From positions 1,860,001 to 1,924,000 of the forward strand of contig JARKIF010000010.1 of NCBI GenBank assembly GCA_029378245.1: 64,000 nucleotides of DNA. Reading direction: 5' to 3'. The number at the start of each line of letters is the position of its first letter. The first letter of the stretch is position 1. A program made the translations under genes and the position numbers. The stretch comes from Roridomyces roridus (Eukaryota > Basidiomycota > Agaricomycetes > Agaricales > Mycenaceae). Shown here piece by piece: positions 32,915 through 44,366 of this stretch. The notes below the pieces were generated by a model, which was given only the letters and a program-made list of their open reading frames with translations, did no database searches and had not been told where the DNA came from.

Positions 32915-33625
32915 GATGCGTGGAATGAAGATTCCTGGTTGTCGTACGAGTCCAGAGCGTGGATTCACCGTGATGGTGGCAGGAGAAGAGCTGTGGATTA
33001 GGTAAGTAATTGATTTGATGTGACATGTGACGCCTTCTTTTCTTCCGACTCCCATGCACGTCCGGCCTCTGCCCCGGTTTGATGCTCACACCGCTGCGAT
33101 TGCTCCAGGTATCTCGTGAACTGTTCCCCCAATCGTACTAAGCGCATCCGTCCGCCCCTTCCACTTTGCTCGCCTCAGGTCCTTCGTTTTTCTCTGGCAG
33201 TACAGAATCGAGCATCCTGCCCAATCCTCTGATGGTCACGCTATCGGGCACCGGAAATGTTCCTGCCGGTGCCTACTGTGTGTTGGCCATACATCAGCTG
33301 TACATCAGTCCAACGGTCTAGCCTACACGCCTAAATACACACTCAGAACCCACCCTGCGATCCGTCGTCTGGTCTTCTGGCCTTTCCCCACATAAATCCC
33401 AACTTCCCAGCCCTCCTCACAATCTCCGACGTGCGGGACCACACGCGGCACGCTGCATTCCATTTCCATTTCAGACTCAAGCCAGGAATATGCATATGAT
33501 GGCTCGGCGTTCGGCGTTCCTAACTTGGGTCTTGCCGCGTTAATGCAATACCCGGCACCCCGGCCGTTATATAGATAAACCCTGGCCAGGCGGATCCCGT
33601 CGTCACCCACTCGTCCAGCCTTCTC
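32915..33625. other. intergenic, no gene seen
   Basis: Upstream space between the divergent BTB (-) and DUF6534 (+) genes. A 95-codon minus frame at 33323-33610 shows no family feature. Confidence 0.5.
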
Positions 33626-35782
33626 ATGTCGGCTCCGACCGCTCCTGCATCCAGTCCGCTTCCGAACGTCCAGTTATCGTGCGTCTTGTGCTACTGGCTC
33701 ATAGGCTCTAGCTTGGCGAAGATAAGTGACTGACTGGCTGACGACAGATACGGGCCAATGCTTGTGGGGGTGCGTAGTCGAGAGTTTCATGCAGGCGATT
33801 GGGCTCACTGTAAGGCTTCAGGTTTTCATGAATATGATACTCTACGGCGTACGTTTCTTTCGCCACGTCTATTCGATTCCGGCACCGACTCTTCTCTCTC
33901 CCTGTGCAGGTGCTTGTTAGCCAGGTACGCACCTTCAGCCAATTGCTCAAACAACACTGAGCCGATGCCAGGCATTGACCTACTACCAAGTCTACAAGCG
34001 AGACGCGCTGTGGATGCGGATCTTCGTAAGACCCGCTCTTCACCCGCCTACTGTGACTCATATAACTGCCTCCAGGTCGCTTGTCTCTTGGTAATTGAGA
34101 CGGCCAATACGGCGCTCGATATGGCTATGATGTACCAACCGCTGATCTTGGAATACGGTGAGTGAATGAATTCATTTGGTGTAAATGTGCTTATCCTTTC
34201 AGGTCAAAAATTGGTATACTTCCCAACAGGTACGTGGAATCACACGTTGAAGGTTTTACTCCCTTAATGAGTTTCAATGAATTAGTCTTCATGACGCGTA
34301 AGCAATATCCATCCTTCCACCTCATCAGTGTCTGATAGGCAGTTTTGTAGAACCGCTCTGTGTCGTACGTCCCATACCGCTCACACAAGGAGAGATCTCA
34401 AGCCGAAATCACACACAGGTCCTCGTCTCCATGCCAATCCAAATATTCTTCGCCTGGCGCATCTTTCAACTCACCCAATCTTTGTGGATACCACTCATCA
34501 TCTCCGTATTCTCTGTCGCTAGCTTCGGTACGTGTGCGCCCCAATCCCACCCAATCCCACTGTCGCCCTATTCCTGATTCCAATCTTGTTCTGCGGTTTT
34601 TAGCGGGCGGTGTGTGGACAGCGGTGGGCCGCCCATCGGCGATTGAAAGTCCCGTGGCGCTCACAATGATACTTCCAGACCATGGTCCAAATCCTCCGCG
34701 AATTCGTCAAGAAGCCCCTCCTACATAATTCTGCCCTGCTATGGTTCCTGGCGAGTTGTGTTGCGGATGTGCTCATCACGATCTCGCTGGTTAGAACCCT
34801 GGTGCGTGTTCCGTGAATGTCCGGCGGCAAACAAAAATATACATACGGATGGGATGTTTGGACAGATGAGCAAGAAGACTGGGTTCGTCGCGACCGATTC
34901 TGTTCTGGACAAGATCATCCGAAGTACGCATTTTCGTTGGGTCTACAGAGAAGAGCGGCTGACTGTCAGATGCATTGTGCAGCGACCATTCAGACTGGAA
35001 TGATCACGTTCGTACCTTTTTCTTCTTCCAAGAACCGAGGACTCCGACTGAATGTATGGACCCAGGGCCATCTTCAGCATCCTCGACATCGTATGCTTCA
35101 TGGCCTTTCCGGCAAGTCCTCCCGCCATCGTATCAGACGCTTCTGACCGACGTGTCCGACTACCGCGCAGCATTACGCCGTGTAAGTACGTCACGTTAAG
35201 CTCGACCCGCATGCTCCGCATGGATGCGGGAAGAGTTATTTGCGGACCAACTCACTCTCACACGAACAGCAACTTTGTTTGGGACCTCGCTTTGTCCAAG
35301 CTCTACTCCAACTGCCTCATGTCGACACTCAACGCACGGCAGCGCCTCGCCGAGGCGTCGCATGCGTCGACGTTCCACCAACAGCAGCAGAGGAGTGTAG
35401 TCTTCTCTGGGGCCACGGGGCAGGGTGCGAATTCGAAGCAGGTGAGTTATTCCCATCCGTGACTCCGACTTGGAATCGGACGCGGGTTCCCTTGTTCCTT
35501 GTCTTGTCAGTTGACGTTGAATTTCTAACAGGACAGATACCTTGATGTGCGTTGGCTGCTGTCCGATCTTCCTCCTAGACTGATTGTCTGTCCGTCAGCC
35601 GTTGGAAGACACGATGAAGGATGTCGACGATGACTCTATGCCAATTCCGACGCGGCTTGATCTGGAATATGGCATTCGGATGACCAGGGTGTGTGGACTC
35701 CAAATCAACGTAGGGTTGACTCGACTTGTTATTTTTCTAGATCGTCGAACATGTCAGGGATCCGCTGCCTGAGGCACGATGA
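33626..35782 (+). CDS. seven-TM DUF6534 protein 2 (338 aa), 20 exons
   Basis: Exons: 33626-33678, 33748-33769, 33822-33848, 33910-33924, 33972-34025, 34076-34157, 34203-34229, 34286-34297, 34351-34364, 34419-34527, 34604-34623, 34679-34801, 34866-34923, 34983-35007, 35066-35111, 35171-35181, 35270-35441, 35532-35546, 35599-35688, 35741-35782. All phases close. The protein reads YGPMLVG...VFMNMILYG, VLVSQALTYYQVYKRDALWM, ACLLVIETANTALDMAM, VSMPIQIFFAWRIFQLTQS, LLWFLASCVADVLITISLV, DSVLDKIIRTTIQTGMITAI and FVWDLALSKLYSNCLMSTLN, the usual DUF6534 helices and loops. The intron at 35112 has a GC donor (CCG|GCAAGT) and is followed by an 11-nt exon; only this splice joins MAFP to NFVWDL in frame and gives a normal family sequence. 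Function unknown, probably a plasma-membrane or ER protein. Confidence 0.86.
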
Positions 35783-36391
35783 GGCGCAACATTCCAGTCA
35801 TTTCTGTTAGTATTGGCTCTACCGAAATTCACAGGGTATTCGTGGGTTATTGTGTATCTGGAATGGTACAATATCTGTGTGTCGGACACTGTGTCCGTGG
35901 GCCTGTGCCAGGTCATGCCATCAGAGCTCGGCATCTGGGAAGCCATGTGATCAATTTCTGATGAACCACGCGCAAGCCTTTGTTTATGAGCAGACCGGCG
36001 CTGGACTCGCTCTGGCTCGAGTCACTGCTAGGAACGAAAATGTCAATCACGGCCAACCGGAGATGTTGTATTTCCCTTGGCACGATGCCGATGACGCTTG
36101 ATCTGCATGCGGACGGCCGGACCACGCCAGTTGCAAGAGTGCCTCGTAGAGGCACATCCCTGGCAAGCTTCATCGAGTTGCATTCAACAAGTTGTACTTG
36201 GCAAAGTTCAATTGATACTCACCAACGCTAGCCGCGTCTTTTGGCAAGCTCTTCCGACGGCAGGCACATCATTCATTCCTTCACAGCACTCAAATGTCAG
36301 AAATACGCGCGGCACGCCTTCTCAGTTGGCTTGGCAAAAGGTCGATAGGTACTTAAACCCTCCTTTCCCTCTCTTTCTACAACAAGCCAAC
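35783..36391. other. intergenic, no gene seen
   Basis: No supported exon. A CT/CA-rich leader precedes the ATG of the next gene. Confidence 0.5.
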
Positions 36392-37174
36392 ATGCTCAGC
36401 TCAATCCTCAGCATCGCTCTCTTGCTCGCCACCGCATTCGGCGCCCCAACCTTGAATGCAACCAACTCATTCGCCACGCTCACAGCGGCGGGAAACATCG
36501 TCCGCATCCACGACGTCGCGAACCTGGGCTGGGGCGTCGACCCGGGGTACCCCGATGCCCCCGAGTTCACGCCCGTGAATGGCGTAACAGCGTTGGCGAC
36601 GACGACGCCGACGAATCAGGATGTAAGAAATCTAATAGTGTGATACTTTGACCGCATAGAATCTAACGATGGAATGTCCAGTGGATTCTCGTCCCCGTTG
36701 ACACCGGCACATTCAAAATTCAGAGCGCAATGTTTCCCGACATGTTCATATCCTACGCGAGCATCGGTGTGCCCGCCACCACTCCCATCCACTCCCAGCT
36801 CGTCCTTCGTGGGAATGCCAATGCGGCGATATTTAGCCTGCAGACTATTGCTGCCGGACAGACCGTCAAGTGCGTTGCCCGGGTTTCGGATCATCATCAA
36901 TATCTGACGGCAGCGGCGAACAGCATTTTGATCCCTGCGATCAACAAGGTCATCAGCTCCTGGACTACCACGTTGACTGATACTACCACACCGGTATGCA
37001 TTCCTTCTCTACTACTGCGGACATGCACGTAACTTTGGATCGCAGATCACGGTGACGAACGCACAAGCCGGATCGACTAGGCAGACTTTCCAGTTCATTG
37101 TCATCGGGGAGTATTCTTGCAATCAGTATGCTGAAAGAGAAGCTAATTTGAATTCCAACAGCTTAGTGGAGTGA
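36392..37174 (+). CDS. small secreted protein A of a tandem pair (188 aa)
   Basis: Exons 36392-36622, 36682-36869, 36924-36993, 37046-37110 and 37162-37174; phases close. Signal peptide MLSSILSIALLLATAFG. The mature part reads LTAAGNIVRIHDVANLGWGV DPGYPDAPEFTPVNG, then WILVPVDTGTFKIQSAMFPD, FISYASIGV and IHSQLVLRGNANAAIFSLQ, then IPAINKVISSWTTTLTDTTT P. I do not recognise the family. No cysteines stand out, so it is not a hydrophobin. The splice sites and phases are identical to those of the neighbour at 37962, and in both the last exon is a 13-nt piece coding DLVE-stop. Likely extracellular, beta-rich by look. Confidence 0.82.
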
Positions 37175-37961
37175 GGGAGGCGAAGTAGATTGATAACATA
37201 AAATTGCCTGATCATAGTGTACTTGTGGGTTCAATGAAATACAGCTTCGGCGAAGGGAATACCGGTGTGGTGTGATCGAGTCTGAGGTCGGCAGTGGGAT
37301 GCCGGGTCGAGCCGAGCCGACATCCTGCGTTCCGATACCTGGCATCTGATCACCGATCAGATCTGCACATCCTCAACAGTCTGTATTGTGCGGCGAGTCT
37401 CGGAGGGAGACAAAAGGCGGAACTGCGCAAGAACTGAAGCCATAGGCGGCTCGAACTGGGGTGACCGGCGACGAAAGAAATGGCCTGATTCTCGGTCGAG
37501 ACCTCCCGCCAGTTTTAGCAGGCTATAAACATCCGTGATGGGAGACTGTCGTATTTTCTCTTCGCTGCCAGGGACAATGTCGAATAACGTCCAACTGCTG
37601 GCTTTGCCTTGGCGTGCGTGCCCTGAGCGCTAAGCTTCCGCGCATCGCAATTCAACTTTACCACGGCGCTAACAGCGTTTGGACCAGCTTTCCTGAGAGA
37701 CCGTCTTTTCCTATCTGAATGGTCCAAACTACTCAGGATCTCAGCTACCCGTGCGGTTCCGAAGCAATGACTCGCATGGCATGAAAGGTACCGGTATTCT
37801 ATTTTCTCTCCCAGGACATGTCCCGACCCAGGCCCATCAATCATTCATCCTGTTGGTCACCAGATTTAAATATCTGCTGCCCCTGTTCAAAAAGCTACAT
37901 AAACTCTCTTCAGCATCCCCAATCCAACAGTTCAGTTCTACAACCACTAAAGGTTCAAGAA
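37175..37961. other. intergenic, no gene seen
   Basis: Spacer between the two paralogues. A TATA-like AGATTTAAATATC lies near 37862 and a CA-rich leader precedes the ATG at 37962. Confidence 0.5.
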
Positions 37962-38762
37962 ATGTTCAACGCCCTCCTCTTCCTCGCTCCAATCGTCCTC
38001 GCGGCATATGCAGGAGCCAGTGCCATCCCCGCGTCCGTTGTGGGGAAAATGACGAATGACCTTAGCGTCCTCACCTCGCTGGGCAACATCGTCCGGATTC
38101 ACGACAACAGCGGGCTGGGATGGGGTGTAGACCCAGGGTACCCCGAGGCGCCAGATTTCACGCCCGTGAACGGGCTCCTAGCGTTACCGACTACGACGCC
38201 GACGAATCAAGACGTCAGTGAACACTCCTCTTCCCTTTTGCGATGATGTGAATGCATTCAAAGTGGGTCCTCGTCCCGGTCGACACGGGTACCTTCAACA
38301 TCGAGTCCGCCATGTTCCCTGGGATGTTCATATCCTACGCGAGCTTCGGCATCGATTCCACGGAGCCCATCCACTCGCAACTCGTCCTCCGCGGCAGTAG
38401 CAATGCGGCCATCTTTAGTCTCGAGACGATTTCGGGCGGGCAGACTGTCAAGTAAGTCCTTTCTTCTTTCTGCGCATAAATTGTGTTTTCATGAGCCTTT
38501 TTTTCCGCTCAGCATTGCGATTCCGGCTATCAACAAAGTTATAAGCTCCTGGACGACCACGCTCACTGATACAACCACACCGGTGAGTCAACTGCAGTCG
38601 TTTACCTCCAAGTTGAGCCCGGCACTCGTAGATCACGGTTACCAACGTCCAAGCCGCTTCCATCCGGCAAATTTTCCAGTTCGTCGTAATCGGGGAGTAT
38701 CATTTCGGTCTGGAATGCATTGCGGGGTAACTAACCTTGCTTTCAACAGCTTAGTGGAGTGA
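37962..38762 (+). CDS. small secreted protein B of a tandem pair (195 aa)
   Basis: Exons 37962-38213, 38264-38451, 38513-38582, 38632-38696 and 38750-38762, matching those of protein A in size from exon 2 on (188, 70, 65 and 13 nt). Signal peptide MFNALLFLAPIVLAAYAGAS A. Core blocks are kept: LTSLGNIVRIHDNSGLGWGV, DPGYPEAPDFTPVNG, VLVPVDTGTFNIESAMFPGM, IHSQLVLRGSSNAAIFSLE and IPAINKVISSWTTTLTDTTT. The N-terminus after the signal is 7 residues longer than in A. Family and function unknown. The conserved core and identical gene structure point to duplication followed by selection for function. Confidence 0.83.
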
Positions 38763-39727
38763 AATAAAGATTTGGCGGATTTTGAAGGGTCAATGGGATT
38801 ATTGGAGAACTATTGGACGTAGCCTGTTTGAAAGAGGGTAATGCACTGCGAGTTGATTATTCTGGCATGCTGAGGCAGGAGGACTGACACAGACCCGTCT
38901 ATTCCTTCGGCAATTTGTGACCTTTTGAAGTACTGCCGAAAATTGATTTGGCTTCAACGTACCTCGATTGTGATTTGTATACTGCGGGAGACAGGTCATT
39001 CAGCGGCTGACTCGAACTGCCAAACACGCGACTGGGTTCAAATCCCGGGACCTGACATATGGGGCTTTTAGCGCAGGGAAGCTTTTTGTTCACGACGCCA
39101 GCCGGATCTCCACATGCGTCACCTACCTCTCCACTCCCACCCATTGCTGAGGACACAGTCAGAATCAAAAAGGTTTCTTCGACGACGTTGCTTCAGTCTT
39201 CGAATTCCGAATGAAATGCAGGTGAAGGAGCAGGCTTCGACTCTCTGCTGTTGCGTTAGACGTTTGCAGTGTCAATCTCTTTTTACCAGCCCGAGGTCAC
39301 TCTCGGCGGGCGGTGCGGGAAATAAAGTGCAGCAGTCACCCCAGGTTCGAACCGCATCCACCCCGTGAACGCAGGACTTTTTTTCTTTCAACCGAGAACT
39401 CCCTCATGCGTGGAGCTTACATGGAAGGGATCGGGGTTGCATTTTCTCAACGGATCTCCTTCCCTCAAGCTCGTCCAAAGGGCTCCGCAGACGTGGCATA
39501 TGCTGCAAATACGCTGGGTAAGGACTGAGATCAAGGTATCACACCAGCACAAAAAAGATGTATCGGCTCCACACCATGACCTGCGGCCCGAATCGAACAG
39601 GCGCCTCCTCTCCCTACGACGCAGATGGATTGAATTTCCTATTTCATACAAGTTACAAGTACATTGAATCAATTGAACTTCTTTTTTTCTTTCACATGCG
39701 CCTCCCCCTCCTCCCTCCCACCCAAGG
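38763..39727. other. gene-free stretch with tRNA-like fragments
   Basis: T-arm-like words occur at about 39028 (GGGTTCAAATCCCGG), 39344 (AGGTTCGAACC) and, inverted, near 39590. No protein gene is visible. Probably old tRNA-derived repeats. Confidence 0.5.
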
Positions 39728-41527
39728 TCATGCATGATCATGAACAGTCTCGTCGTCCGACCCATGTTCCCCCTTTCCTTTCATCTTCTCACCATCCCCA
39801 ACCGCATGCGCATTCATGAAATCATCCCGAATTTCCTGTGCCGCACTCGGTCTGGAGGCTGAGCTCCCGATACTCTGTATACCACCAGCACACGTAGGCC
39901 CGAGGGTCGCCTGGCCTTGGCGGCATGCGAGGAGGGAGAGGAAGCAGTTGTGGTATACTACATACGCGAGTTCCGTGAGAGGAAAGAGGCGAGAAGGAGG
40001 AGCAGGGGCGGACGACGTACGTTTCGAGACAGTCATGTACACCACGACGCAGGACATACTGTGGGGCATGGTGAGGTGCTGTATGAATGCGTAGTCAGCT
40101 TTCACATCATTTGAAAGAAAGACAAGCAGGAGAAAACGCACACAAGCGAGCACAGCGAACGAGCAGAGGCTGCGGGGGCGAAGGATCAGATCAACCCAGG
40201 CGAGTCAGTGGGAGGAGACGCACGCTACGATAAGGGAGCTGCCTACGACGAGCTTGATGAAGCGTCTCACGATAGAGACGTTGCTTTCCCTTGCAGTCCA
40301 AAACAGTCAACACAGGCATCGATCGTAAACGAGGACTCGCACCAAGTAAATCCCTCGTTCGAGCCGTAGAGGAAGTAGCACATGGCCGCTGCAATGCCGA
40401 CGGCCTTGACACAGAACAGTCCGAAGAAGGAGTAAATGAGGCCCTATATACGTGTATATCAGAGAGGGCGGCGGCGGTGGAGGTGGGGAATCATGATGAC
40501 ACACCGACCGCGAGATGCCGTAGATTTCGGTAAAGTGCGTGAAGATGATGCTGTATTTTGGAACTCCGTCAGCCGGATTGGAATGGAATGCGCATTGCGC
40601 AAGACTCAAACAACTGACATTCTGACACCGAGTACTGATCAATGTATGGATTGAATGTCGGTTCATGCGAGGCGGAGGTTGCTTACCGACAGCGACAACT
40701 ACGGATGCAATCCCGGTAAGCACACCGCCGATGGGAGAGTCAATAGAGGACGTACTATTTCCTGCGGCGACGACCGTCGCCACGATGGCTGGGATGATAT
40801 AATTGGGACACGCCACTGAGAGACAAGGTCGGTATTTTCGGGGGTTAGATATCTAGAAGGAACGTACACAGGAGGATATAGCCCGTGTAGAATCTGATAG
40901 TAAAAATTAGTCTTCGAAAGTGAACGAAGGCGAGACTGCGCACAGGTCGAGAATGAGGACAAGTGCCACCGCTAGCCAGACGGACAACTGAAGTAACTTG
41001 GTTAAAGAGATTCTTCGCGTGATAGCCGATGCAGAAAAAGTGACCTTGAAACTCCTGCATCAGACAAAGCCCGGTCAGTCCTGCCCAGGAACAAGAAGGA
41101 AAGACAGACCAATTCATAATCTCCGGCAACCACGCCGAGTCGTAGGCAATTGCCACGTAGTACCACACGGTGTACGTGTATACGGCGATTTGAAATGCAT
41201 CGACAGCCCTTCAGGGAGGTGAGACACGGGGTGGGGCGGGACCACACCGAGGGACGGACGCACCAGAGAGCCGCCACGAAGGCTTGGAGAAGTCGTCGAG
41301 ATGTAGGATATGCGTGGAGGTAGTTGTACGTCTGGGATCGAGGTCTATTTCACTGCGGATGCCCGGGAGACTCGGATGTTGGGTACCTGGATTGACGAAG
41401 CGCCGAAAGAACTGAGTTTCAAAAGTGGTCAGCGACGCCTGCCCGAGGGAGCAGAAGGAGAGACGGACAGAGCGCTGAAGATTCCCGTGACTGCGAGGGC
41501 ACCTAGGATTACGCTGAGGGAGGACAT
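39728..41527 (-). CDS. seven-TM DUF6534 protein 3 (315 aa), 16 exons
   Basis: Exons: 41527-41469, 41411-41387, 41331-41264, 41208-41110, 41054-41045, 40987-40944, 40893-40868, 40815-40756, 40698-40687, 40634-40619, 40550-40505, 40443-40343, 40289-40224, 40169-40142, 40078-40021, 39957-39728; phases close on TGA. Helices include MSSLSVILGALAVTGIFSAL, LLQAFVAALWAVDAFQIAVY, LSVWLAVALVLILDLFYTGY, PNYIIPAIVATVVAAGN, SFFGLFCVKAVGIAAAMCYF and the end motif SKLYHNCFLSLLACRQ. Exon sizes 59 nt to start, 10, 12, 16 and 58 nt recur exactly in the gene at 42434, including a 10-nt and a 12-nt micro-exon, so the two are close relatives with the same ancestral gene structure. Tail is short and polar. It lies head to head with that gene, 0.9 kb apart. 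Confidence 0.84.
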
Positions 41528-42433
41528 TGTGAGTAGAGAAGACAGGGATGGGTGAGATCCTCAGGAGCCGCCGGTGGGAGATTTATGGAGAGGCCGAGTC
41601 TGAGACATCGCGGAACGATGGCGGGACAAAGTATAAAGACAAAACATTCTCAGAGTTTCTTGACTTAGTTTGAAAGTTGAGCCAGAGCAGCACCTGGAGG
41701 CTGGCCAAGACGACGTGGTCGGTCCGACTCCGAGTCATATCGTGGAGCCGAAGACAAAAAAATGTACCACGTGCAGGAACCAGGCAGGGATCACGAATCA
41801 CGTCATCCATCACTGCTCGGCAAGACATCTTGGCTTCGACCACCACGATGCACCATGATTTGCTCAACGAAATCCCTATGGTGCCCACCCTCTCAACGCA
41901 AAACTGCTCCCTGCACCGTCGATCTTTGGCGTTCTCAGCGTGCCCTCGACCGCCACCCTCCCACGCATATGCTTGCTCTGATACGTATCATCCCGTTCCA
42001 CACGTTCCTTGTTCTGCTCGACGACGACGGCTGACGTTTTCCATGTCTCACACTCTCGCTTGCGTCTCCAATGTTTCAATCACGCCGCCACCGTCAACCT
42101 CTGAATCATCCACCTCTCCGATGTGCCCCGCTGGCCGTGATTCTCTGCGGGTGCAATCAAGCATGGATGTGTCTCTAATTGTCTATTAAGCCAGCCATCG
42201 AATTGATTGTCTCCTCGACGACCTCTCACCATTCTGATAAATACCGCGGTCCGGCCTTGCGGGTGCGTTTCTTGCGGACCAGCTGCCAGAAAAGGATTAA
42301 GGGCAGTGATTCACTACTCGGCTGCACTTTGTCTTTCGTGTGGCACTGGCCTATTTGAAGCCACCCACCTTGGGCCCCGCCGACGCCGCCTCTCTCCCAC
42401 TTCTCTTCTCGCTGCACCGCACCCCCGCTGGAA
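41528..42433. promoter_or_regulatory. shared upstream region of two divergent DUF6534 genes
   Basis: The 906 bp between the starts of DUF6534 genes 3 (-) and 4 (+). No exon is supported inside it. It presumably holds both promoters; no clear TATA box stands near either start. Confidence 0.45.
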
Positions 42434-44366
42434 ATGACTAGCGCTGCTTGGACCTACGGCCCTCTTCTTTTCGGGGCTGCGCTCGCTCTTATGTGCGTTC
42501 CCTCTCCTCCTTCCTCGACAAAGAAAGCTGACTTGACGGGAAATCAGGCTCAGTGGGATTGTCGCCGTTCAATGTATAATATTCTTCAAACTCTATCCGG
42601 ATGAGAGTCGTTTGAAACGAGGGATGGTCGCGGTCGTGTGGTGCGTTCGCTCTTCTCCCGTGCCCTTTTCGCGTAAACTAACTGGTACCGAAAACAGGCT
42701 CCTTGACCTGACGCAGTCCGCCTTCATCCTAGCGACCCTCGTCCATTTTTTCGTCACCCACTTTGGCAATCAGACGGTGCTGCTGTTGATCCCATGGTGC
42801 GTGCTCCCCCCTTCCTTGAGTCCCGAAAAGATCCAAACCTATCGCAGGTCTGTTGCCGTACGTCCTGCCTCTCACTATCCCGGAAACGCCGAATGACCTG
42901 CTCCCGCAGCTCACTATTTTATTAACTGTACGTGCAAATTAAACAATTAATGGACTGGGCACACTCACATCGATCTACGCAGGCCATCCAAACCTATGTG
43001 GTGCACATGTTCTACGCGCAAAAGATCCTCCTCAGTGAGTCTAGTGGCTTGTATCGATTGAATCTAAGGCGAGGAATCGGATAGCTGGGAAGAACTGGTA
43101 CGTCGCTGGGCCTATCGTGAGTCCCTCGTCTCCCAGATCATCGCACATCGTAATCCGTACACACAGATCGTCCTTGCGACTCTGCGTCTCGGTACGGTCG
43201 ACTGCATTCTCTGACTAGCTTCGGTTTGCTAATTTCCGACGTTCCGTTGACAGTTGCCGCCACCGGTACGTGAACTGTGGTGCCTGAGCCACCTCCCGCT
43301 GACTGATACAATTCATTTAGCCTCGACCATAGAGATGTCCGTTCTATCCATCCATCAACACTAGAACCGTGCTGACGCTCCGCATAGGCTCTGTCTCGGC
43401 CACTGGTTGCCCTTCATCCAGCCCAACCCCGCAGCGCGTTTTGATCCCCATGTACGTCTTTTCGCTTCTTGACTGGGGATCGACTATTGACCTGCGCGCA
43501 GTTTCTGTTCACGACTGGTCTCTCACTCTCGGCCGGCACAGACGCGCTGATCACGCTGTGTCTGTGCTACTACCTGCGCAAGGTCCGCAAGTTGTCGAAT
43601 TCCTCTGTGTGCGTGCTCCTGTTCTTCGTTTCCTGGTATATGCTGAAATGGAATGTACTTAGAATGAACGGCGTGTTGGACACGCTAACGTTGTATACAC
43701 TCGAAAATGGTTTCATCACCTCCCTGACGACGATCGCTGCCCTCGTTTTCGTACGTCCTCAACGGTGTAAGCAGGCTTTGGATGGCTAACTTCATATTAA
43801 CACACAGTGGCTCACCAAACCCGAGACAACCCTGGCTCTCTCTTTGCACTTTGTCATTGGCAAATGTACGTTCTCTTGTACTTGCTATCCACACTGCTGA
43901 CTGATTAACAGTGTACCCAAACTCCCTCCTCATACTGCTCAACACCCGGAAAGAGCTGCGCGAGATGCACGCGGGCGATCCCGGTGTGCATGTTGACCCC
44001 CTGGCTCACTATTACACGCAATTTCCTCATCGGGCACCCCGGATGCGGGGGCTCTCGCACTCTCATCACACGGGAGTGGGCGTGGGAGTGGGAGCAGGGA
44101 CGGGAGTAGGCGCGCAATTGGAGTACACGCCAAGTCGGGAGCCGCTGGTCGCTGCGCCCACACGCGCCGCCATGGCCATGGACCAACAACCGCAGTCGTA
44201 CCGGCCTGCGTTCAAGATTATGCGGCCGGTCCAAGTCAAGGTGGAGCGCACCGTGGACGTGAACAGGACGTCTATGGCTACAACCTCTGACGGGCATGAG
44301 TGGCGTCAGCCCCAGCCCAGGTCGTGGAGGTCGCATCGGGCGATTCATTGGCCGGGACTGCCTTGA
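42434..44366 (+). CDS. seven-TM DUF6534 protein 4 (395 aa), 15 exons
   Basis: Exons: 42434-42492, 42548-42640, 42698-42796, 42848-42857, 42910-42927, 42983-43034, 43085-43116, 43167-43191, 43254-43265, 43321-43336, 43388-43451, 43502-43608, 43663-43750, 43808-43865, 43912-44366; phases close on TGA. Helices include YGPLLFGAALALMLSGIVAV, LLDLTQSAFILATLVHFFVT, FYAQKILLTGKNWYVAGPII, ALITLCLCYYLRKVRK and WLTKPETTLALSLHFVIGKL followed by YPNSLLILLNTRKE, the standard DUF6534 end. The tail has a run of Gly-Val repeats coded by a GGAGTGGGC-type tandem (44075-44115). Function unknown. Confidence 0.88.

Noticed and set aside
35052..35462. Continuous 136-codon frame in DUF6534 gene 2
   Set aside because: It reads through a GC-AG intron and a GTAAGT intron; removing them gives MAFPHYAVNFVWDL, which fits the family, so the read-through version is rejected.
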